64,000 bases of DNA from assembly GCA_928212115.1 (NCBI GenBank), contig CAKMRJ010005412.1, positions 252,803,322 through 252,867,321 of the forward strand, read 5' to 3'. A program made the translations under genes and the position numbers. Of the stretch, positions 21,371 to 33,958 are shown piece by piece. How positions within the stretch are numbered: position 1 is the first letter of the stretch; every line of letters begins with the position of its first letter. This stretch comes from Lactuca virosa (lineage: Eukaryota; Streptophyta; Magnoliopsida; Asterales; Asteraceae). Below the pieces are notes generated by a model, which was given only the letters and a program-made list of their open reading frames with translations, was not told the DNA's origin and ran no database searches.

Positions 21371-23486
21371 TATAACGCCTGGGTTCTGGTACGCTTTTAT
21401 TCCTAAATTATTCATTTTATTAGAGCTACTCGACGAGTTGGAAGCCCCAGAATCGTCGATTAGAAATGAGTTTGGAGACGGGTTTTAAGCTATCTACTCG
21501 ATGAGTCGAGAGCCTTCGACTCGACAAGTAGGTCTGCCTGAAGGAAACCCTAATTTCGGGGTTTTGCACCCTATTTAAGCATCTTAATCCCCACCTTTTG
21601 GCCTTATTTCCAGCCTCCAACTCCTAAACCCTAAGCCACGAAACCCTAGGGCATTTTGTGAGTGTGTGAGCCATTCTTGAGTGATTTTGTGTGTTCTTGA
21701 ATCTAGAAGAAGACGAAGGAGCTAGAAGGTTCAAGGAGAAGATAGTATATCCAGGAATTTCCTTCCATCCTCATCACTTTCTGGTAATCAAGTCTCTAAC
21801 TTGATCATTCATTCATTAGATCTACTTACTTCCATTTTTATGAGGGTTTTGGCTCAAGAATCTTGATATTTGGGATTTGGACGTCCCAAGTAGCTTACAT
21901 TTCAGATCTGGGATCTAGAAGGGGTTCCATGGCATAAAGGTGCAAACTTTATGACCATGGAAGCCCCATGCAAGCTTAAAAACGTTATTATGGCCTTTTT
22001 AGCCCTAAAAGGTCATGCATGGAAGGAAAGTTAGGAACTTTACGTGTCCAACTGATGTACAAGGCCTAGATCTATTATAGTATGCTTTGGTTTAGAGTAT
22101 TATGGCTTTTTGGACCAAGATCTATGTTCTAGAGAGCTAGGGTTTGAGCTAAAACCATTAAGAAGGACTAATAGCGGGTAAAGTTGGAAAATTTACCCTT
22201 AATAGTGTATTCCCAGTATGTAGATGAAGTATGGAGTTTAGATCTGAAGGATAGGAGCTTAATCCATTGAGATGGCTCAATCAGACAGAGGAACTCGACG
22301 AGTCCATGTAAGGACTCGACGAGTTGAGTTGGTTTGTCCCGATTCTGTACAAGGTGGAACTCGACGAGTCTGTGAAGGGACTCGACGAGTTAGTTTGTGT
22401 TTTCATGACTAAGAGTGGAAAAGGAACTCGACGAGTCAAGGGATTGACTCGACGAGTTGAGTCAGCTCAAATGTTGACTTTGACTTTGACTGAGCGTTGA
22501 CTTTGACTTGACCAAGGTTGACCCGTGAAGGGGTCTTGACATAAGAAATGGTCATTTTACCCTTAGTAGGGTTATCAGTTTTTGACTAAGTGATTATTGT
22601 GATAATGATAGCCAAGGGGGTCGTTGGAGCAGCCACTAGAGATTCCTCACACGAGATTTCAGCAGCCAGTTTAAAAGGTGAGTTTTCCTCCAGTAGGAAC
22701 GGGTCTAAGGCACCAAGGTCGGCCCGTTTAGTTAGTAATAGTTCCGGACTACGGTCCGATGTCGGACGGGGCCCGAAGTAGGTTTATATGTTTTTTCGGA
22801 TTTCGATCCGATGTCGGGGTGGTCTCGGGGAATGCTTGTATGCTTGATGTCTTTGTGATTCTTGCATGTGTTTGTACTTGTATGATTCTGGATTTTGATT
22901 CGATGCCGGGGCGGTTCCCGAGGAATGATAGTATGTTTCCAGATTACGGTCCGATGTCAGGCGGGGCCCGAGGAATGTTTACATGTTAATGTTATATGTT
23001 TAGGTTTATGTGAATTATTTGATTATGCTCATATGTATTGCAAGATGTGCTCGATGTCGGGCGGGGCTCGATGCCGGGCAGGGGCCGATGGCGAATAGGG
23101 TTCGATGCCGGGCAGGGTCCGATGCCGGGAAAGCTGATGTCGGGCTATGACCCGATTTAGCATGGGCGGGGCCCAATATATGTTTATGTGATATGTGTAT
23201 GGTATGTGGTACTTGGGGAGACTCACTAAACTTCGTGCTTACAGTTTTCAGTTTTGGTTTCAGGTACTTCCGCTAGTAAGGGGAAGAGCTCGGGATGACT
23301 GCATGGCCCACACCACAGTTTTTAGCCAGAGTTACTCTGATGTTTGACATATGATTTTGATACATTGACATATATTATGTTATTTTTAAAATACATGGTT
23401 TATGATTTTTATATGAAGACTGATATTTATGGTTTTTATTAATGAAATTAAACGAAATTTTTGGACTATATTTTTGGGATGTTTCA
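21371..23486 (+). repeat. 3' LTR of element A (about 2.1 kb)
   Basis: Homologous to 2585-4494. Its own last 190 bp (23300-23486, ending GGGATGTTTCA) shows what the left copy lost. The 5' terminal TG has become TA. It is followed by ACTTA, the partner of ACTTC at 2580-2584. Telobox/TATTTAAG at 21544-21579; W-box array at 22473-22524; G-rich GATGCCGGGCGGGGCC repeats at 22740-23170. Confidence 0.9.
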
Positions 23487-24402
23487 ACTTATGCATGGTT
23501 GAACTACAACCATAAAGGTCCGATTTTTATGCACTAGAATCCTCAGAAACATCAATAAATGTTATCCTAAGCTTTAGAGCAGCTTTTACTCACAAGAGTC
23601 AAAACCATGGGACCAAAACTTGCCAAAACCTTAAGCTAAACTAGATCTAGTGAAATGACTGATAAAGATTCAAGGTTTATACATTCTGAGGTTGAGAAAT
23701 GACAAATGAGTTCATGATCCAAGAGCTTGAGCTTCACCAAGCTTCAATGATGGACTTCTCCTTCAATATGTACCAAAAACATCCAAAACCACTCAAGAGG
23801 CTCAAAAAATCTTCACAAATAGGACTAGGGTTTCGAGATTATGCTTTGGAAAGATGGAGGCTGAGTATGGAGAAAGTTTCCAAAAGTTAAGTTGCTTAAA
23901 TAGGGCTCAAACCTTAAAAATTAGGGTTTGCATTCTATGTAATTACGCCCAACGTAATTTATGTACCCCCAACGTACTGGTTAAAGTCCCACGATTCATC
24001 TAATGAAGTACGCCGTACATACTCCCCATGTACGCCTAGCGTACTGCTGATTCCTCATTCCCAACCAAACTTCAAGCGACCATAACTTCTTCGCTCCAAC
24101 TTCGATTTCGATGTTCTTTATATCCACAGAAAGGTCTTGAAGAGCTATACAACCCAATCTTGTTAAAGTTGGCTTAACACAATTCAAAATCAAAACCATA
24201 ATCCTTGCAAGCAGTCTGACACATATCCTTCCCCGACTCACCGTTGGTTCCCACTCATGATTCAAGGGATTAGATCTCACAATCAAACTTGTCAACCTTC
24301 AATACGGATTAAACTTTACTTTATCAAAGCTCTAAAGTCTTCACATAATCAATCTACGACCCATGAGTCCTGAATCACTGAATTATTCGAATCGGTGTTA
24401 CA
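23487..24402 (-). repeat. right segment of solo LTR D
   Basis: Continues LTR D beyond element A. It has GTACGC-type motifs at 23945-24050 and, on the minus strand, the telobox/TATTTAAG promoter-like block. Ends TGTTACA before TAAAC. The short ORFs here (23699-23890, 23996-24295) have no recognisable product. Confidence 0.7.
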
Positions 24403-24464
24403 TAAACATTTTGAAATGTTGTATAGTGTAATTTTCAAACTAATTTTTTTATTTGTTTTTTCAG

Positions 24465-24860
24465 CGGGGTCGCATGTACGATGTTTCACATACAATGATT
24501 TACAAACCTACCATTGTTGCAAATACTATTGGTAAACTAAAGAACTGACTTGCATGTGAAGCTATCTTCCGACATATGTGTTTTGATAGTTGGTTAGATA
24601 TTTATGTAGGAGTAAAAGGAAACCCTTTGGAATTGCATTATATATCTTGTAGAGAAGTAATCACAAATCCTATATGTAGAGGAAACAGTTTTTGAGGTCG
24701 AAGAGTTGGAGTTGACATTTGGGAGGAGGACCTTTTTCCTTGTTACTGACTTCCAGTTTGTTGATTTTTTCCAGCCTCAAATTTCGGCTACGAATTATGA
24801 TTACGTGTGCTTCTCATGCTTATTTTGAGTGAAACAGTAAAAATAGAACATGTAAAAAAC
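24465..24860 (+). pseudogene. DUF1985-like exon, copy 1 (degraded)
   Basis: After the acceptor TTTTTTCAG the exon reads RGRMYDVSHTMIYKPTIVAN.., a stop (LKN*), then LACEAIFRHMCFDSWLDIYV and GVKGNPLELHYISCREVITN. In another frame it continues EVEELELTFGRRTFFLVTDF, which follows the pattern of DUF1985 (F.FGRREFCLVTGL), a domain found in plant genes and transposons that also carry Ulp1-type protease domains. At least one frameshift and several stops make it non-functional. Solo LTR H is inserted at its 3' end (24866). Family assignment rests on the short FGRR..LVT motif, so it is moderate. Confidence 0.5.
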
Positions 24861-24865
24861 GTTTT

Positions 24866-26505
24866 TGTAACATCCCGATGTGAGGTACTTCTAAATTAAG
24901 CCCTTTAATTTATTTATGTTGCATTTTGGTGCCAAAGTTCAAGAAATGTATACAAAAGGGCCTTAATGGCATTGTTGTAATTTTGGGCCTTCGGAGTACA
25001 CCATGCGTACGTGGTGTACGCTGAATGTACTAGGGGCGCCCTAGTACGTTGGGCATACATCAGTGTACGCTGGGCGTACTTGCCAGATAAGGAAACCCTA
25101 ATTTTTATGGTTTGGCTGGTATTTAAGCACTCTTATGACCTCATTTTCTTCACCTTATCAACCTCCACCCTCTCATACGTGTTTTCAACCCTAATATCCT
25201 CTTGAGGAGCCATTTCTAAGCATGTGTGTTTTGGTGCTTTTGAAGAAGAATGAAAGGAAGCCAAGCTCATATTGAAAGAGTGGAACACTTGGATATGGGA
25301 TTCCTTCACCATTTACTACCATTCTAAGGTATAAAGCTTGCAACTTTATCCCTCTAGCATACAAATCTAGATTTGGATGTCTTTATGGAGCTTTTTGGTC
25401 CCAAAATGTTAGATCTTGAATATGGCATGTTCTTGACCTTTTAGTTGTCTTTTCAGACCCTAGGAGGGGGTCTTAAGTCATAAAAGTGGGTTCAAAATGG
25501 CTAGTATTGCTTCATGCATCATTTAGAAGGTCTTAATAGAATAAGACCTTGTGTTAAGCACTTATTGGACATGCTATGTCATAAAGTTGGAGACTTTATG
25601 ACTCCTAGGAGGATTTTAGTCATGGATCTGAATTGTGGACGTAAGAGCTTAAGCCATTAATCTCTTAATGAAGTTTGGGACTTGCGAGGGTACCCCCGCA
25701 TACGAGGTCAACCACCCCGATGGTGGTCAACTGCGAGGCTGCGTGTACGCCCAACGTACCTCCGGAGTACGACTAGCGTACGCACCCTGAGTTGACTCGG
25801 TTGGGTTGACTCGTTTGGGTTGACTCGGCTGGTTTGACTCAGTTGACATAGTTGGTTTGACCAGTTGACTTTGACCAAGTTTAACCTTGAGGGTATTTTG
25901 GGATTTTAATGGAAATTGGTCGTTGGTGGGAATAGGTGTTCGTTAGAGAGTTGAGATTCAGAGTCGAAACCTCATCGACTTATGTTCAATTTGTGAGGTG
26001 AGTTTTCCTCACTGTACTTGCGGGTCGAAGGCACCAAGGCGTCAATATGTTAGATCGGTATCCTAGTATACAAGATAATGTTATGCTTAGTTATTTGTAG
26101 ATCTGTCTGACTGTAGATTGTTATATGATTATCTGTTATGTTTGCACATGTTTAGTTGGTGGTTGAGGCTTTACTGCTTTGTGCGTGAGCCAACAAACCA
26201 GGGGGCATTCCAACCCGATGGTTGAGTGGGCACGAGGGTATTCCATCCCGAGGATGACAGGACTCGTTGTGTATTGGCATTCCGACCCGATGGTTGAGGG
26301 GCCTGGGGTACTCCATCCCGATGGTTGACTGGACCCATAGTGTATTGGAATTCCAACCCGATGGTTGAGGGGCCTGGGAGTTCATTAGTAGAAAATGTTT
26401 GTAAAAAATGTAAAAAAATGTTTTGAAAATTATGTTTGTAAATAAATTTGTGAATTTAGCTTGTTTTTGAAAAGTTTAAATTATCATGATTTTATGGATG
26501 TTACA
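24866..26505 (+). mobile_element. solo LTR H, copy 1 (GTTTT target duplication)
   Basis: TGTAACATCCC..GGATGTTACA, flanked by GTTTT at 24861-24865 and 26506-26510. Modules: GTACGC/GCGTAC motifs (24990-25080 and 25740-25785), telobox plus TATTTAAG (25092-25128), W-box array (25791-25880), and repeats with the core CATTCCAACCCGATGGTTGA (26200-26370). It interrupts an exon, and no internal retroelement domains are present. Confidence 0.93.
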
Positions 26506-26995
26506 GTTTTTGATATATCACTTGATGAATTGTACGGGGATGCAGTTTGTGTGTACTATATCTATTGGAGAGGGAGTTCATTAGTAGATTGGCTCGTCAT
26601 CATACGAAGGATGAGTTTTTAGTGTTGGTATCCAACTATGAGTAGTTAAACATATATAATGTTGTTTACCATTTTTAATTATTTTTTAAATATCTTTTGT
26701 GTTTTTTCATTTTTATGTAAGTTGTATTTTTTTGTGATGCATATATCCTTAGGTTAGGATAATCAAGGAACAATTGTACAATCCATTGAAGTATGAAGAT
26801 GGTATTTACAAACGAGTTATTTACAAATCAAATACAAATGCTTACACATATGCTGACTGGGTATTGATAATTTGGGAATAATTTTATGCTTACTCATACG
26901 TTAGGGCGGGTATCCCAACACTCGACGGCCCATCTATACATATTGTGTTTTTTTTATGGGGACAATCTTGTTTATTGGTCCTCAAAATGCCAATG
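26506..26995 (+). pseudogene. exon remnants downstream of solo LTR H, copy 1
   Basis: SLDELYGDAVCVYYIY (26512 on), then in a shifted frame REFISRLARHHTKDEFLVLV. After an intron-like stretch comes RIIKEQLYNPLKYEDGIYKR..NAYTYADWV. The style matches the C-terminal part of DUF1985/Ulp1-type plant transposon proteins, but I cannot name the domain firmly. Frameshifts and stops are present. A second copy is at 30393-30860. Confidence 0.4.
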
Positions 26996-27004
26996 ATATA
27001 TATA

Positions 27005-27049
<45 letters not shown>
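26996..27049. repeat. (TA)n microsatellite
   Basis: TA dinucleotide array within duplication copy 1; the counterpart in copy 2 is at 30876-30961. Confidence 0.95.
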
Positions 27050-27056
<7 letters not shown>

Positions 27057-27512
27057 CAATCAAGTGTAGATGCTCAATACTATGGGGTGACATATGTGGT
27101 CACATACGAGTTTGACATGCACTTTATTCGGGATCAAGTTGCATCAGGCCACATACGAGTTTTACATGTTCCATTAACCGTTTAGTTTGCCAACATCTTT
27201 TCAAAGGGTCTAACTACTTCTCTCTTTAATGATTTCAAGTCTAGTTTTCGTGTTTAGAAGATTCCCCCCATTAAAATTGTAAGGGGATACTAGCAAGGGT
27301 GACTAAAATAAAATCAAAAACTGAAAAACCGAAAAAATAAATTAGACCAATAACCAAAAAAGTGGGTTTGAATTTTTATAAAAACTAGAAATATTGGTTA
27401 GGTTTATAAGAAATCACAGCCAATAGAAACCGAACTACCCAGTTTATATAAAAACCGACAAAAACAATCCCACAAAGCCGACCGATATACATTAATTTTT
27501 TAAAATTCTTAG

Positions 27513-27581
<69 letters not shown>

Positions 27582-28119
27582 TTAATTGGTTACTTATTTT
27601 CTTTTCATTAATTGATTGATTCTTCCATTTTCTTTAAGTGTTAAGTTTGATGTGTTTGTTGTCACTCTTAGTGATATATGATCGACTCAGGTACTAGTGG
27701 TATATGTTTGGTGTTACTCTTAGTTAAGTCTCAAGTTTGTGTATGTTTGGTGTGTTACTAGTTTGTTAATCCTAATTTAAGTAAGCTACAATATGTGAAT
27801 TTAAACTGAAAAATCATGAACCCACAAATCCAAGGTTTGTGGGTTCGAGCCTGAAAACCTGATAAACCAAAAAACCATGAACCCACACAATCATGGTTTC
27901 ATTCGATAACCCATAAGCTCAAATTGAAAAACCAAACCCATATGGCTTGGACAACAGAAAAAACTAACTTATGTGGTTTGGATTCGATTTTATTTAAAGA
28001 ACGATCCAAAACCACCCATGTTAATCCCGATATATTATACTCTATGATTTGTGTATGCATTTATAATATAACTTAGTTAAAATTTGTATATCCCAAAGTT
28101 ATTATCGGTCAATTACGTG

Positions 28120-28122
<3 letters not shown>
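27050..28122. other. non-coding end of duplication copy 1, with 400-bp insertion and (TA)n arrays
   Basis: No gene. 27249-27648 is absent from copy 2 and includes AAAACCGAA-type repeats and a (TA)n array (27523-27579). 27780-28010 carries the ATGAACCCACAAATCC block shared with 31430-31650. A further (TA)n array at 28123-28201 separates it from copy 2. Confidence 0.7.
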
Positions 28123-28203
<81 letters not shown>

Positions 28204-28324
28204 AAATCTCTACATTTTGACCTCATATTCAATTAAGTCCCGATATATATATATATGATTAAGTCCTGAATACCGGGAATTGTATTGAATTAAGTCCCAA
28301 ATACCGAGAATTTTATTCACTTTG
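28123..28324. repeat. (TA)n array and spacer between the two duplication copies
   Basis: TA array at 28123-28201 followed by TTAAGTCCYRAATACCG repeats (28228-28310), present once only. No coding content. Confidence 0.8.
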
Positions 28325-28540
28325 TTGAAAAGTAATCACAAATCTTATATGTAGAGGAAACGATTTTCGAGGTTGGAGAGTGGGAGTTGACTTTTGGAAG
28401 GAGGACCTTTTGCCTTGTTACTGACTTCCAGTTTGTTGATTTTTTTCAGCCTCAAATTTCGGCTACGAATTATGATTACGTGTGTTTCCTATGCTTGTTT
28501 TGAGTGACTCGGTAAAATTAGAACATGTAAAAAATGTTTT

Positions 28541-30392
28541 TGTAACATCCCAATACGAGGTACTTCTAAATTAAGCCCTTTAATTTATTTATTTTGCATT
28601 TTGGACCCAAAGTGCAAGAAATGTATGTAAATGGGCCTTAATGGTATTGTTGTAATTTTGGGCCGTTGGAGTATGCCATACATACGTGGTGTACGCGGAG
28701 CGTACTAGGGCGTGACCTAGTACGTTGGGTGTACATCAATGTACGCTGGTCGTACTTTCTAGATAAGGAAACCCTTATTTTTAGGGTCTTGGCTAATATT
28801 AAGCACTCTTATGGCCTCAATTCCTTCACCTTATTAGCCTCCACCTTCTCATACGTGTTTTCAACCCTAATATCCTCTTGGGGAGCCATTGCTAAGCTTG
28901 TGTGTGTGTTTTGGTGCTTTTAAAGAAGAAGGAAAGGAAGCCAAGCTCATCTTGAAGGAGTGGAACACTTGGATTTGGGATTCCTTCACCATTTGCAACC
29001 ATTCTAAGGTATAAAGCTTGCAACTTTATCCCTCTAGCATATAGATATAGATTTGGATGTCTTTATGGAGCTTTTTGGTACCAAAAATGTTAGATCTTGA
29101 ATATGGCATGTTCTTGACCTTTGAGTTGTACTTTCAGACCCTAAGAGGGGTCTTAAGTCATAAAAATGGGTTCAAAATGGCTAGTATTGCTTCATGCATC
29201 ATTTTGAAGGTCTTAATGGAATAAGACCTTGTGTTAAGCACTTATTGGACATGCTAGGTCATAAAGTTGGAGACTTTATGACTCTTAGGACGATTTTAGT
29301 CATGGATCTGAATTGTGGACATAAGAGCTTAAGCCATTAAGCTCTTAATGGAGTTTGGGACTTGCGAGGGTACGCCCCACGTATGAGGTCAACCACCCCG
29401 ATGATGGTCAACTGCAAGGCTGCATGTACACCCAACGTACCTCCAGAGTACGTCGCGCGTACGCACCCTGAGTTGACTCGGTTGGGTTGACTCGGCTGGC
29501 TCGACTCAGTTGACCTAGTTGGTTTGACCAGTTGACTTTGACCAAGTTTGAACTTGAGGGTATTTTGGGATTTTGATGGAAATTGGTCATTGGTAGGAAT
29601 AGGTGTCGGTTAGAGAGCTGAGATTCGGAGTCGGGACTTCATCAGCTTTTGTTCAGTTTGTGAGGTGAGCTTTCCTCACTGTAGTTGCGGGTCGAAGGCA
29701 CCAGGCCGACCCTTTGGATTCGATATCCTGTTATGCATGCTGTTGTACTGTAGTGATTTGTTAGATCAATATCCTAGTATATAGGATAATGCTATGCTTA
29801 GTGATCTGTAGATCAGTCTGACTGTCTGTAGACTGTTATATGATTATATGTTATATGTGCACGTGTTTAGTTGGTGGTTGAGGCTTTACTGCTTTGTACG
29901 TGAGCCAACAGACTGGGGGCATTCCAACCCGATGGTTGAGTGGGCCTGGGGGTATTCCATCCCGAGGATGACAGGACCCGTTGTGTATTGGCATTCCAAC
30001 CTGATGGTTGAGGGGCCTAGAGTATTCCATCTCAATGGTTGACTGGACCCATAGTGTATTGGCATTCCAACCTGATGGTTGAGGGGCCTGGGGTTTTCCA
30101 AACTCGATGGTTGATTGGACACGATATGTTGTTATCGTATATGTTATTTGTTTGTGTGTTGGTACTTTGGGAGATGTCACTAAGTGCTGGCTTACGGTTT
30201 TGGGTTATGTTTCAGGTACTTCAAATGACCACGGGAAGGCGAATGCGTGATCGTATACCTCCTCATGTTTTGTCTTATGATTTTGGGAGACTCTCATGTA
30301 AAAAATGTTTTGAAAACTATGCTTGTAAACAATTTGTGAATTTGGGTTGTTGTTGAAAAGTTTAAATTTATCATGATTTTATGGATGTTACA
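28541..30392 (+). mobile_element. solo LTR H, copy 2
   Basis: TGTAACATCCC..GGATGTTACA, flanks GTTTT (28536-28540) and ATTTT (30393-30397). It occupies the same position as copy 1, so the insertion came before the duplication. It is longer (1,852 against 1,640 bp) because it keeps 30080-30290, with the GGTACTTTGGGAGATGTCAC and TTTCAGGTACTTC block that copy 1 lost. Confidence 0.93.
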
Positions 30393-30860
30393 ATTTTTGA
30401 TATATCATTTGATGAATTGTATGATGAGGATGCGGTTTATGTGTACTATATCTATTAGAGATGGAGTTCATTAGTCGATTGGCTCGTCATCATACGAAGG
30501 ATGAGTTTTTAGGGTTGGTATCCGACTATGAGGATTTCGACATATATCATGTCGTTTACCATTTTTAATTATTTTTTAAATATCTTTTTTTATGTAAGCT
30601 GTTGTATTTTTTGTGATGCATATATCCTTGGGTTAGGATAATCAAGGAACAATTGTACAATCCATTGAAGTATGAAGATGGTATTTACAAACCAGTTATC
30701 TACAAATCAAATATAAATGCTTACACATATGTTGATTGGGTATGATAATTTGGGAATAATTTTATGCTTACTCATACGTTAGGGCGGGTATCCCAACACT
30801 CGACGACCCATCTATACATATTGTGTTTATTAATGTGGACAATCTTGTTTATTGGTCCTC
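30393..30860 (+). pseudogene. exon remnants downstream of solo LTR H, copy 2
   Basis: SLDELYDEDAVYVYYIY then, frameshifted, SRLARHHTKDEFLGLVSDYE. A later exon-like piece reads RIIKEQLYNPLKYEDGIYKP..NAYTYVDWV. Better preserved than copy 1 (it keeps DEDAV). Likely part of the same broken DUF1985-like gene. Confidence 0.4.
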
Positions 30861-30870
30861 AAAATGCCAA

Positions 30871-30875
<5 letters not shown>

Positions 30876-30961
<86 letters not shown>
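30876..30961. repeat. (TA)n microsatellite
   Basis: Pure TA array of about 86 bases. The YIYIYI ORFs across it are artefacts. Confidence 0.95.
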
Positions 30962-30966
<5 letters not shown>

Positions 30967-31757
30967 CAAGTGTTGATGCTCAATACCATGGGGTGACAGA
31001 TGTGGCTGTGAAGATATGTTTGATGCATAATTTCTGAGCTTCTCTATCTAACATTCAAAGCCACCATTATCTACTTTGACAACATCAATGTAGTCTTCAT
31101 GTCTTTGAATCTGGTCCAACATCAATAAACCAATCATATCGAGTTTGACATGCTTTATTCGGGATCAAGTTGCATCAGGTCACATACGAGTTTTACATGT
31201 TCTATTAACCGTTTAGTTTGCCAACATCTTCTCAAAGGGTCTAACTATTTCTCTCTTTAATGATTTCAAGTCTAGTTTTGATGTGTTTGGTGTCACTCTT
31301 AGTGATATATGATCGACTCGGGTACTAGTGGTATATGTTTGGTGTTACTCCTAGTTAAGTCTCAAGTTTGTGTATGTTTGGTGTGTTACTAGTTTGTCAA
31401 TCCTAATTTAAGTAAGCTACAATATGTGAATTTAAACTGAAAAATCATGAACCCACAAATCCAAGGTTTGTGGGTTCGAGCCCGAAAACCTGATAAAGCA
31501 AAAAACCATGAACCCACACAATCATGTTTTCATTCGAAAACCCGTAAGCTCAAACTGAAAAACCAAACCCATATGGCTTTGACAACCGAAAAAACTAACT
31601 TATGTGGTTTGGATTCAGTTTTATTTAAAGACCGATCCAAAACGACCCATGTTAATCCCGATATATTATACTATATGATTTGTGTATGCATTTATAATTT
31701 AACTTAGTTAAAATTTGTATATCCCAAAGTTATTCTCAGTCGATTACGTGTATTATG

Positions 31758-33064
<1,307 letters not shown>

Positions 33065-33065
33065 T

Positions 33066-33958
33066 CAAGCTATTGTATCAGAATAACATCTGTTGTCAAA
33101 GTGTTTCCATGGACTACTCGGACTTTAAGATCCGGATGTTTCATGACAAAAAGTTTCCCACCTCCATTCAAAGCTTCATTCTGTAACACCACAACAAATT
33201 CGCTCAAAATTTCTGGATGTTGGATAAAGTGTTTTCTTCGTAAATAATGTTTAGGACTTGTGGAAAGCCTCGTTAATTTATTATATCAATATTTGTCCTT
33301 TTCCATTAAAATCAACACATATATAACACAAAAATATGTCATTTTCCTCTCAAAAACGTGTTTTGTTCTTATCATTTGATAGAAAACATGTAACATGCAT
33401 GCTTCTTCCAGTATCATTATATGATTAAAGACATTTCAACTAACCTTGTTCAAGGCAGCGAGGCTAAGGACCTTGACACCAATCCTATCGGCCTTCAATA
33501 TAGCTTCTTCTATTTGCCTATTTATGCCATCTCTTGCAGAGGGTAAAAAATACTGCAATCATAAAACAACTATATATCAACATATATAATCCAGTTTTAG
33601 TTCAATCTGTTACTAGAACAATGAAAACGAACACAATTCTGGCTTAGTTTATGCCGGTTCATAAATTTGTACTCTATATGTGGAAAGAAGTTGCATAGTA
33701 CCATGAACCCAAATCTTGGCACGACCCAACTCTGAAGTAATCTTCCTCTAAGATGGCAGAAACCGAGCAAGAAAGTTTTTGATTTAGCCCACATGATCAG
33801 CATCACCATGAAAGCTACTGGCCAATGCAGGAAGAAGATAATATTTGTCGCGTATGGCAATGAGCTGCACGATCTAAAAACAAATGGAACATGCATTGAC
33901 GACATGACATCAGCCACATGTGCAAGAAACACAAAGTCTGGTGCTTTTGCCTTCTTGC
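33066..33958 (-). pseudogene. CER1-like (wax alkane synthesis) gene fragment
   Basis: Three exons on the minus strand match the middle of the CER1/CER3 family, ER enzymes that make cuticular alkanes from very-long-chain acyl-CoA. Exon a, 33958-33702: FVFLAHVADVMSSMHVPFVF to LQSWVVPRFGFM, acceptor TTTTGTAG, donor GTACTA. Exon b, 33552-33445: YFLPSARDGINRQIEEAILK to KVLSLAALNK, exactly 36 codons. Exon c, 33180-about 33066: NEALNGGGKLFVMKHPDLKV then VVHGNTLTTDVI and a stop. The N-terminal fatty-acid-hydroxylase domain with its His boxes and the C-terminal WAX2 domain are absent. Splice sites survive but the gene is truncated at both ends, so it is probably a captured or relict fragment. Confidence 0.8.

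Larger units (their letters stand above)
2585..23486 (+). mobile_element. composite Ty3/gypsy element A with element B fused inside
   Basis: The left LTR starts TGTAACGCCC (2585) and the right LTR (21371-23486) starts TATAACGCCT and ends ATGTTTCA. Flanks are ACTTC (2580-2584) and ACTTA (23487-23491), one mismatch, which marks A as a single insertion into LTR D. Inside, A keeps its pol from the reverse-transcriptase start (18627) to the end plus its polypurine tract. Its gag and protease are missing. In their place stands element B (LTR tail, primer site, gag, pol, LTR). The simplest history is insertion of B into A's pol, then a deletion joining A's 5' LTR to B's 5' LTR. Confidence 0.7.
1611..24402 (-). 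mobile_element. solo LTR D (Ty3/gypsy type), split by nested elements
   Basis: On the minus strand the LTR starts TGTAACACC (24402 downward) and ends GGAGTTACA (1611). The LTR sequence proper is 1611-2584 plus 23492-24402, about 1.9 kb. It is bounded by TAAAG/TAAAC, a 5-bp duplication with one mismatch. It carries GTACGC/GCGTAC palindromic motifs (2460-2500, 23945-24050), a telobox pair plus TATTTAAG-type box (minus, 23893-23930) and a 59-bp tandem repeat. No internal domain accompanies it, so it is a solo LTR made by LTR-LTR recombination. Element A later inserted into it (ACTTC/ACTTA flanks). Confidence 0.7.
24650..28122 (+). repeat. direct segmental duplication, copy 1
   Basis: Homologous to 28325-31757. 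The order is the same in both copies: AAGTAATCACAAATC.. exon remnant, solo LTR H, second exon remnants, (TA)n, CAAGTGTWGATGCTCAATAC, then GATTTCAAGTCTAGTTTT and the ATGAACCCACAAATCCAAGG block. Copy 1 lacks about 210 bp inside LTR H and about 140 bp near 27090, and has an extra segment of about 400 bp (27249-27648). Confidence 0.9.
28325..31757 (+). repeat. direct segmental duplication, copy 2
   Basis: Second copy of 24650-28122, about 90% identical by eye. Contains the exon remnant 28325-28540, solo LTR H copy 2, exon remnants 30393-30860 and a (TA)n array. It ends at GATTACGTGTATTAT, where copy 1 runs into its (TA)n array. Confidence 0.9.

Noticed and set aside
30764..31037. ORFs coding YIYIYIYI
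   Set aside because: They translate a (TA)n microsatellite; the same applies to 26890-27093, 32159-32347, 41946-42128 and 51406-51681.
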